DNA of 33,081 nt from JBBRCX01 sp038204465 (GTDB taxonomy: Bacteria; Planctomycetota; Phycisphaerae; Tepidisphaerales; Tepidisphaeraceae), in the NCBI GenBank assembly GCA_038204465.1, contig JBBRCX010000051.1:1-33081 (forward strand), in the 5' to 3' direction. The notes under the pieces were generated by a model. The model was not told the DNA's origin. It worked only from the letters and a program-made list of their open reading frames with translations, and searched no databases. Positions 24,000 through 31,037 of the stretch are shown here, piece after piece (position 1 is the first letter of the stretch; every line of letters starts with the position of its first letter). The translations under genes and the position numbers were made by a program.

Positions 24000-24164
24000 G
24001 TGAATGACAAGAGCGACACTCCCGCGCCCAATCCATTGCTGACCACGACGAGCATCGGCAAGGATGTCGAGTCCTTTCTAACGGCGTCTTCACTCGCCTG
24101 TCAGACGAGGGTACGCACGATTACGATGGGCGCGCGAAACGTGCAGCGAAGAATCTTCACATGA
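24000..24164 (+). CDS. possible 54-codon ORF overlapping the membrane protein start
   Basis: A frame from GTG at 24000 to TGA at 24162-24164. Its stop overlaps the ATG of the next gene as ATGA, a common coupling arrangement. It would begin NDKSDTPAPNPLLTTTSIGK. No clear ribosome site or family is seen, and a chance frame is just as likely. Confidence 0.22.
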   Translation: MNDKSDTPAPNPLLTTTSIGKDVESFLTASSLACQTRVRTITMGARNVQRRIFT

Positions 24165-25786
24165 AACTTGCAGTTTGGCTGATCGCGGCCTTCACTCTCC
24201 TCCAGGCTTGCAAGCTGTTTCTCCCGACGCTGGCGCGGCAGGACGTTTATGAAGACGATGCCGCCCAGCACATCTGGTGGATGTATCAGTTCCAGGATCC
24301 AGCGCTGTTCCCGGACGATCCTTCGGTGGCATATTTCCGGCGACTGATCGACCCGCCAGGCTACAAGATGTTGTTTGGTGCGCTGGGCCGTTTCATCGAT
24401 GCACAAGTGCTCTCGGAAGCGTTGCCCTTCGTGCTATGCGTGCCGATGGTGGTGCTGGCATTCTGGCTGAGCCGGGACGCGGCAAAAGGAGTCGTCGCGG
24501 GGGCGATCGCCGGCAGCGCATACCTGATCTACGTGGCAATGCACGGGCTGCGTGGCGGCTTTCCTCGATCCTTCGCGCTGCCCATTCTGCTGCTTGGAGT
24601 CTGGGCCATCACGTCGCGTCGGCTCGCATGGCTCGGTTCGGCGTTCGTCGCATCTGCTCTGTTCTTCCCGCCGATGGCGATCACGCTGGGATTGTTTTCA
24701 CTGACGGTGCTTGGGATCCGAATCTCGCGTGAGAAGAAGATGCCTTCGGGATGGGCGGCATGCGGCCTGCTCACCATGCTCGCGGCATCGATCGTACTAA
24801 CGGTGTATGGACGGACCCCGCCGGCGGGGATCGGGAGGCCGCCTACGCGCCAGGAAGCGGAAGCGATGCCAGAGTATCACGCGGGCGGGCGCATCAAGTT
24901 CTTCGATTCGGACTGGCGCAACTATTATTTCGGATCCAAGCCTTCGGCGGTGGGACTCGGTTTGGGGATGTCCGCGGCGGTGGTGCTGCTGCTTGCGGTG
25001 ACGGTGGCTGTGTATCCGCGCGCAATCTCATTGGAGGCGTGGGTGCTGCTGGCGACGTCGCTGTCAGCTTTTGTGCTGGCTCACGCGCTGCTCTTCCGGC
25101 TGTATTTTCCCAACCGTTACACGATGTATGCGCTGCCGGTGTTCGGCATGATGTGGGTCGCTTCGGTGGCAGGGCAAATGTTTTCGCGCGATGCCGCGGG
25201 CGCGGGGCCGTTGCAGGGGTTGGTACGATTGATTGGACGGCCGCGCGTGGGGGTATCGCTGGCGGCGGCGGCTGTGCTGTTGGGGGCAGTCGCGGTCGGG
25301 GTGGACGTCAAGAAACGCCTGGCGGGGCCACCTTCGTGGTCACCTGGGAAAGGCGGCGAGCAGGTGGCGGCATTCCTGCGAACGCTGCCCAGGCAGACGC
25401 TGGTCGCCGCGCATCCCGACGACGCCGGCCATATCCCGTTGCGCGCGCGGCGCAGCGTTCTGGCGTCCACCGAGATGAGCGTCCCGCTGCACGTGGAGTT
25501 CTATCGTCAATGCGCCGAGCGCACGGAGGCGGAGCTGGAGGCGTGCTACGCGTCGGACTGGAAAGAGGTCGACGCGCTGCGGGATCGCTATGGGGCAGCG
25601 GTGTTCGTGGTCAACCGCATGCGCTACTCCGATATGCCCTCGATCCGTTACCTCGAGCCGTTTCGCAAGAAAAACGAAGATAGGGTCGCGCTCGGAAGGG
25701 AGAAGGGATTTGTACTGCTTCATCCACCCGCGGAGCGCGTGCTGTTCGAGGCGGGGGACATGGTCGTCATCCGGCTGGGGAAATGA
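24161..25786 (+). CDS. polytopic membrane protein, GT-C glycosyltransferase-like
   Basis: A 541-residue inner-membrane protein with about ten predicted helices in residues 1-390 and a soluble C-terminal domain of about 150 residues. After the first helix comes LARQDVYEDDAAQHIWWMY; acidic residues in the first outside loop (here E-D-D) are the usual mark of GT-C enzymes that use lipid-linked sugars. Further features are RLYFPNRYTMYALPVFGMMW in a late helix pair and, in the C-domain, TLVAAHPDDAGHIPLRARRS. No named subfamily (PMT, STT3, ArnT) is clear, so a transferase or a precursor-handling role is inference. It converges with the phosphoesterase gene. Proximity to lpxI fits envelope synthesis but proves nothing. 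Confidence 0.75.
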   Translation: MKLAVWLIAAFTLLQACKLFLPTLARQDVYEDDAAQHIWWMYQFQDPALFPDDPSVAYFRRLIDPPGYKMLFGALGRFIDAQVLSEALPFVLCVPMVVLAFWLSRDAAKGVVAGAIAGSAYLIYVAMHGLRGGFPRSFALPILLLGVWAITSRRLAWLGSAFVASALFFPPMAITLGLFSLTVLGIRISREKKMPSGWAACGLLTMLAASIVLTVYGRTPPAGIGRPPTRQEAEAMPEYHAGGRIKFFDSDWRNYYFGSKPSAVGLGLGMSAAVVLLLAVTVAVYPRAISLEAWVLLATSLSAFVLAHALLFRLYFPNRYTMYALPVFGMMWVASVAGQMFSRDAAGAGPLQGLVRLIGRPRVGVSLAAAAVLLGAVAVGVDVKKRLAGPPSWSPGKGGEQVAAFLRTLPRQTLVAAHPDDAGHIPLRARRSVLASTEMSVPLHVEFYRQCAERTEAELEACYASDWKEVDALRDRYGAAVFVVNRMRYSDMPSIRYLEPFRKKNEDRVALGREKGFVLLHPPAERVLFEAGDMVVIRLGK

Positions 25787-25870
25787 GAGCCCTCTCGCTC
25801 AGATGCGCTGCGGGCGTGAATTACGCGCGTCGTCCAGTGCGACGTTGCGGAAGATGGACCTGCACGTAAG

Positions 25871-25887
25871 TCGCCATCGGGTGGCGA
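25871..25887. terminator. possible bidirectional hairpin between convergent genes
   Basis: Perfect repeat TCGCCA-TCGGG-TGGCGA between the stops at 25786 and 25892. There is no T-tract on either side, so it is at best a weak terminator. Confidence 0.3.
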
Positions 25888-25891
25888 GCGA

Positions 25892-28240
25892 TCACGTCAC
25901 CAGCACTTCCGGACGATTAGTCGCAGCCTCGCGCGACGTGAAGGTTTCCGGCGAATCGTTTGGCGCTGCGCTTTTCAGGACCAGCGTCGCGATCTGATGG
26001 CCGGCCGCCTTTTCCTGGCGCAGGAAATTGGCGACATCCCACTCATACCAGGCCGGCACGTTATTCGTCACGGTGGTCGTTGCCAGCGGGGAGCCTGTCG
26101 TCTGCGGCCGATTATCCCAGGTGATGGTGGATTCACTCCACGTCGCGCCCGAGATGCCATAGACGGCGGTCGGAACGTTTGCAGCCCCGACGTTATCCAG
26201 CGCACCGAAGATCCGCAGTTTCGCGGTGGCGATGGTCGTCACGGAGGTCAGGTCGAATTGCAGATACGTCTCGCGGTTGAAGCCCGGCGTGCTCAACTTG
26301 GTGATGAGCGAGCCGGCTGTCCCGAAGTTGGTGGAAGAGAAGGACCCGTCGCGGACGTATGCATCGCCGGTTGCGACAAGCGTCTGTGCAAGCGGTGTTC
26401 CAACGAGCAGGCTGTCAACGTTGCCGCCGCTGAAACCGATGGAGGTCGTGCGGATTGTATTTACGCCGGCCTTCAACGCGGCGTTGATGTTCAGGATGGT
26501 CCAGTTGGTCCACGACCCGGTCGGCGCGAAGGGCAGAGTCGCAATGGTCGTCCCGTTGATGCTAAGGCTGAGCGGGCGGTCGGCGGCAGAGCCATTGGCA
26601 TAACGAAAGCCGAGCGGATAGGCGCCGGCTGAGGCGACGGTAATTGTCCACTCGATGAAATCGTTTGAAGGGTTTCCATAATCCGCATAAGCGGCGCCGG
26701 TGTAACCGCTGTTGAATGTTTCGTCGGTCACCCCCTGCAGCGTTGCGCTTTCCGCCTGGTAGGTGACGGTGACGCCGGTTGATGCCAGGGTGACGGCCGA
26801 CGCGAGCGGAGTGTAGGCAGAGACTCCGCCTGTGTTGAACGCACGGACGCGATACGTGTAGCGCGTGCTCTCGGCCAAGCCCTTGTCCGAGTAGGTTGTG
26901 GCATTCGCGCCGACGCTGGCGATTTGCGAAAAATTAATCGCATCAGCGGATCGCTCAATTCTGAAACCGTCCTCATTCGAGCTGCCGTCGGTCCATTTCA
27001 GATCGATCTGCGAGGAAGAGACAGGCGACGCGACGAGGCCGCTCGGCACGGCCGGCGGGAGCACCGTCGCCGGACTCGTGGTGGCGGCAATGGGGCCTGC
27101 CCACGCGGAAGGGCCTGCGGTGTTGAACGAGCGGATTCGATAGGTGTACTTAGTGGCGGCCGAGAGCGCGGTGTTCGAATAACTCGTCGCGTTCGCGGCC
27201 AGCGTAATCAACGGCGTGAAGTTGATGCCATCGGTCGATCGCTCAAGATTGAAGCCCTGCTCGTTGGTGCTGGCATCGGTCCACTTCAGATCGATCTGTG
27301 ACGAGGAAACGGCCAGCGCGGAGAAGCCGGTGGGCGCGGCGGGCGGCGTGATTAGATTGAAAGCACTGGTGATGGTCGTGGCGGTGGCGGCGTTGTTGGC
27401 GTGGGTCGTATCATACATGTCCTCCAGGGTCCGCAGCACGTTGTAGTGGGTGGTCCGCTGGGAGTAAGTGCCGGTCTTGACCATGGGGCCGTAGAAGACG
27501 GTGGGGATGTGATTCCCGTCGCTGCCGTCGTCCTCGTCGAACTGCACGATCAGTAGGCTGTTGTGGGTCCTGGCCCACTGGGCATAGGCGTCGAGGTTGT
27601 TCTTCAACCACGTGTCGCCCTGCTGAATGGAACCATCGTGCATGTCGTTGAGTTGATCCGGCACGACGAGACTGACGGTGGGGAGCGCACTGTAGTCGCT
27701 CGGGAAGCTGGTGAATGGCTTATTCGCGGCGCCGGGGACGTCGGTAAACTGCGTTACCGGGTTGTGTTTGCGCGCGTAGTTGCCGCTGCTGGCTCCGTCG
27801 AACCCTTCGGAAGGCAGGCCCTGCGAATAACCGACCAGCGTCTTGCCGACCGCCTTCAACTCGCTGTACAGATTCGGGCTGGTGAATTTTGGATGGACGT
27901 TGTTATCGGAGATGCCCTGCGTGGAGCCGGAGAACAGCGTAAGGTAGTTTGGCTGGCTGGGCCGCGCCAAGCCAAAGGAGTCGCTGAACAGCGCGCCGTT
28001 GTTGGCAAGTGAGTTGATGTAGGGCGCATTGGCCGAACCAACGATCGCGCCGTACGGCCGGTTCTCTTCAACGACGATCACCACGTGGTCGGGCCTGGGC
28101 AGCCCGGCCGCCATGAGCACGCGTGACTCAAGCGGCTCGACCTGAGGGCGAATTGCACGCGCACCTCCGCTCGCTCCAGGATCATCATGAAACCCACCCG
28201 CGCGCAGCGATTGCTGCTTCCCACGTATGAACTGCGGCAT
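25892..28240 (-). CDS. LEPR-tagged phosphoesterase with FN3, CBM and DNRLRE domains
   Basis: A 782-residue exported-type protein. Residues 1-46 are basic and include the tag VEPLESRVLMAAG. A phosphoesterase domain of the phospholipase C/acid phosphatase family follows at about 48-290: DHVVIVVEENRPYGAIVG carries the metal/nucleophile region, then SLVVPDQLNDMHDG and QFDEDDGSDGNHIPTVFYG. Two fibronectin type III domains (about 297-390 and 397-490, each with SSSQIDLKWTD) lead to a carbohydrate-binding module at about 490-615 (TYQAESATLQGV ... GGNVDSLLVG) and a C-terminal DNRLRE/CBM96-like domain at about 617-782 (GDAYVRDGSFSSTNFG, ETYLQFDL). It probably releases phosphate or cleaves phospholipid-like esters while held to a polysaccharide. 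GAGGGA lies five bases before the ATG. Confidence 0.9.
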   Translation of the reverse strand: MPQFIRGKQQSLRAGGFHDDPGASGGARAIRPQVEPLESRVLMAAGLPRPDHVVIVVEENRPYGAIVGSANAPYINSLANNGALFSDSFGLARPSQPNYLTLFSGSTQGISDNNVHPKFTSPNLYSELKAVGKTLVGYSQGLPSEGFDGASSGNYARKHNPVTQFTDVPGAANKPFTSFPSDYSALPTVSLVVPDQLNDMHDGSIQQGDTWLKNNLDAYAQWARTHNSLLIVQFDEDDGSDGNHIPTVFYGPMVKTGTYSQRTTHYNVLRTLEDMYDTTHANNAATATTITSAFNLITPPAAPTGFSALAVSSSQIDLKWTDASTNEQGFNLERSTDGINFTPLITLAANATSYSNTALSAATKYTYRIRSFNTAGPSAWAGPIAATTSPATVLPPAVPSGLVASPVSSSQIDLKWTDGSSNEDGFRIERSADAINFSQIASVGANATTYSDKGLAESTRYTYRVRAFNTGGVSAYTPLASAVTLASTGVTVTYQAESATLQGVTDETFNSGYTGAAYADYGNPSNDFIEWTITVASAGAYPLGFRYANGSAADRPLSLSINGTTIATLPFAPTGSWTNWTILNINAALKAGVNTIRTTSIGFSGGNVDSLLVGTPLAQTLVATGDAYVRDGSFSSTNFGTAGSLITKLSTPGFNRETYLQFDLTSVTTIATAKLRIFGALDNVGAANVPTAVYGISGATWSESTITWDNRPQTTGSPLATTTVTNNVPAWYEWDVANFLRQEKAAGHQIATLVLKSAAPNDSPETFTSREAATNRPEVLVT

Positions 28241-28937
28241 GATCTTCCCTCTCGCGGGGGCGCACGCCGGAAAGATGGCAGAAGCTACACTGCCAGGGCG
28301 GGCGCCAACCTATCGAAATTGAGCCTCCTCCTCCGTGCGGCAAGTCTGCCGCAACGTCCGCGCCAACGGATTAATCGTTATAGACAGTTCTCTCGGCAAC
28401 CGTTCGCGAAGACGCGGAGTTTTCCTGCGACTCAATCACCACCCAGTTTCGCAGGCAGGGGCCCATGATGACGACGAGAGGATACGCCTGCAACCGCGTA
28501 AAATGCTGCAGCGCCGCGTTGCCCGTGTCGCCGCGATATGAAACTATCCCAGCTTCACGCGCGGGCATTCTTCTCCAAGTTTTAACCCCGCTCACGAGGG
28601 TACGATGGCATGCTGTGAAGCTGGGTACTCCCTGAGTTTTATAATGTTTTCATGACGGTCATGTCTTTTCGTCCGAGCTCTCTGTCAGGGCGCGCCGTGC
28701 TCAGCGGGGCTGTTTCTTTTCAAGGATCGCTGCAAGAAAACGCGGTGCCCGGCATGAGACGTTCATGAAACATTCTTTCGTGAATGATTGGCCAAGGATC
28801 CGCCGTGTGGTGCCGGGTGATGTCCAAGTCCGGAGGGGGTATGACCAGATGACCAAGGCGCCGGGCGTGGCTGCAGAGGGACGTTTACATCTCCGCGTCT
28901 TTTGGGTAGGAGTGGAATGGGCTGGAGGTGTTTGCGG
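28241..28937. other. long intergenic region between divergent exported-protein genes
   Basis: About 700 bases without a credible gene; frames of 60-93 codons here lack family resemblance and ribosome sites. It holds a TATAAT element with an adjacent palindrome (28640-28663), and AT-rich patches near 28365-28390 (GGATTAATCGTTATAGACAG) that may serve the phosphoesterase gene on the minus strand. CATTC-TTTCGT-GAATG at 28771-28786 is a smaller inverted repeat. Confidence 0.5.
28640..28663 (+). promoter_or_regulatory. -10 element with an adjoining operator-like palindrome
   Basis: TATAAT at 28640-28645 is a perfect -10 match. Five bases on, CATGAC-G-GTCATG at 28651-28663 is a perfect 13-base palindrome, covering the expected transcription start. 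A -35 is not evident, which would suit an activated promoter. The next plus-strand gene starts at 28938, leaving a leader of about 290 bases. Confidence 0.4.
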
Positions 28938-30905
28938 ATGCGATGGGTTGCACTATTCGGAATCGCTTTGCTGATTGGCTGTGCGCAGACGCGCGTGGTG
29001 AGCGTCTCGACCAGGCCGGCCGACGCGACGTTGAAGATCGACGGGAAGGACGTTGGCCGGGGGCCCATCACGCATAAGTTTGAGTTTCGCACCGAGAGCG
29101 AGCAGCACAGCGTCGTTGCCACGCGCCCGGGGTATAAGGACCACTTCGTTTCGATCACGCCGACGGGGGAATCGAACCGCATATTCATTGAGATGCGTCC
29201 GAAGACGCGCATGGTGACGTTCACGATCAAGCCGGTGCCGGCGACCCTCTCGATCGACGGCAAGGCGGTAAACGCGGAGCCGGTGAGTCAGCTGACGCGG
29301 GAGTTGGAATTTACCAAGGACGCGAACGAGCGCTGGACGACGCACCGGGTGACGGCCGAGCGTGCGGGATACGAGCCGGTCGCGCAGACCATTTCGTGGA
29401 CGGATTCACAGCAGGACTACGTGCTCGATCTGCAGGCGAAGCGCAAGGACCTGTCGATCACGAGCGCGCCGGGCAATGCGGAGATTTATCTGGATGAACA
29501 GCTGATCGGGAGTGGGAAAGTCACCTATGCAAAGTGTCCGTTCCCGGTGGACCCGGCGACGAACGAGTTCGTTCCGCACAAGCTCAAGGCCGTGGCGCCG
29601 GGCTATCCGCCGGGCGAGATGACGATCGGGTGGGATGAAGGAAAAAGCGATTACCACATCGATCTGGCGCCGTACACGAAGACCGCGCGGATCGTGACCG
29701 ATCCGCCGGGCGCCGTGGTTTCGGTCGAGGGCGCTGAAGTATCCAGCGATCCGAAGACGGCGGCGTCGCTGGTGAAGCTGAGGTTTCCGCCAATCAACGA
29801 GAAGGGTGCTCTGAAGACGTATCCGGGGACCGCGACGAAGAGGACGCAGGACTCGGAATGGGTGCCGGCCAAGTTCACGCTGGCGTGGGACGAGGGCAAG
29901 CCGGAATACCGGGTGCAACTCGAGGAGATCAAGACGCGGCCGGTCGCCTTGCTGCGGATGAAGCCCGCGCGCGCGGATGACGGCTGGCATATCGAAGCGG
30001 AGCAGGTGAACACGCTGGCGATGAAGGACCTGACGGAGGGCCCGAAGCGCGAGTCGCCGGCGCGAGTGGTCCGCGTCGCGAAGGGGACGTCGATTGACTC
30101 GCTGACCGTTTCCCCGGATGGGTCGCAGATCCTCTACACGACGCTCGCACACAAGCCGGGAAGCGAGCTGACTTCGCAGATGATCGCGGTGCGTGCGGAC
30201 GGCACTTCCGGATCCACCATCCTTAGCGATGGCAAGAGCCTCGATGTGACTCCGTCATACGCGCCGGATGGAACGCAGATCGTCTTCTCCTCCAACCGGT
30301 TTGGGAAGCGGCAAAGCATTCTGATCATGTCGTCGACGGGACAGACCGGCGTTTCGAAGATCACCGGCGGCGAAAGCGAAGACCTTTGGCCGACACTCGA
30401 TTCGAGTCCCCAGCCACGGCTGTATTATGAAGCGAGGATGAGCAACCGCGCAGATCCGCGGCTGTTCATGACGCAGCTCGGAAGCACCATTCTGATGGAC
30501 CTGACGCAGGGCGGCGGCCTGCAGCCGCGGGTTGGTCCAAAGGGTGACGCGGTGGCGTTCGCGGCGATCAATGAGAAGACGGGACGTCGCGACCTGTTTC
30601 GCACGTCGGACAAGGGGGGGCCGGCGGAGAACCTGACGAATACGGCGGATGTCGATGAGTTCGACGCGGTGTGGTCCGTGGACGGGAGCAAACTCGCGTT
30701 TGTCTCCGACCGCAACATCAGTAATACCGCCCCGGACAACTATGACATCTGGGTTTTGGAGCTCGCGCACCCGGACAAGGCGGTGCAACTCACCGTGAAC
30801 GGCAGTTGCGACGACCGGCCCTGCTGGGACGCGAACGGCAAGTCGATCTACTTCCGCTCGAATCGCGGCGGGGAGTGGGGCATCTGGCGAATCGATGTGA
30901 AGTGA
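28938..30905 (+). CDS. lipoprotein with PEGA repeats and a TolB-like beta-propeller
   Basis: A 655-residue envelope protein. ATG at 28938 is chosen because GGAGGTG lies seven bases upstream and a lipoprotein signal begins there (MRWVALFGIALLIGC, lipid at C15). About 20-330 holds four PEGA-like units (VSTRPADATLKIDGKDVGRG, IKPVPATLSIDGKAV, ITSAPGNAEIYLDEQLIGSG, IVTDPPGAVVSVEGAEV), surface modules that often contact the cell wall. Each of three units ends in a repeated strand of the form T-I-x-W-[DT]-x-x-x-x-x-Y-x-[VIL]-[DQ]-L (ISWTDSQQDYVLDL, IGWDEGKSDYHIDL, LAWDEGKPEYRVQL). About 390-655 is a PD40/TolB-like six-bladed propeller (VSPDGSQILYTTL, YAPDGTQIVFSSNR, WSVDGSKLAFVSDR). It probably scaffolds protein contacts in the periplasm. 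Confidence 0.88.
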   Translation: MRWVALFGIALLIGCAQTRVVSVSTRPADATLKIDGKDVGRGPITHKFEFRTESEQHSVVATRPGYKDHFVSITPTGESNRIFIEMRPKTRMVTFTIKPVPATLSIDGKAVNAEPVSQLTRELEFTKDANERWTTHRVTAERAGYEPVAQTISWTDSQQDYVLDLQAKRKDLSITSAPGNAEIYLDEQLIGSGKVTYAKCPFPVDPATNEFVPHKLKAVAPGYPPGEMTIGWDEGKSDYHIDLAPYTKTARIVTDPPGAVVSVEGAEVSSDPKTAASLVKLRFPPINEKGALKTYPGTATKRTQDSEWVPAKFTLAWDEGKPEYRVQLEEIKTRPVALLRMKPARADDGWHIEAEQVNTLAMKDLTEGPKRESPARVVRVAKGTSIDSLTVSPDGSQILYTTLAHKPGSELTSQMIAVRADGTSGSTILSDGKSLDVTPSYAPDGTQIVFSSNRFGKRQSILIMSSTGQTGVSKITGGESEDLWPTLDSSPQPRLYYEARMSNRADPRLFMTQLGSTILMDLTQGGGLQPRVGPKGDAVAFAAINEKTGRRDLFRTSDKGGPAENLTNTADVDEFDAVWSVDGSKLAFVSDRNISNTAPDNYDIWVLELAHPDKAVQLTVNGSCDDRPCWDANGKSIYFRSNRGGEWGIWRIDVK

Positions 30906-31037
30906 CCCCGGGATAACTCGCGCATTCCCACCAACCATTTCGTGCCTAAGATTGTCTGGTGTTGCAGGTAACAATCGAGGATCCCAGGTCGGGGTCTTGC
31001 GGTCGGGTCCTTTGGATGGCAATTCCGGGGAGCACCC

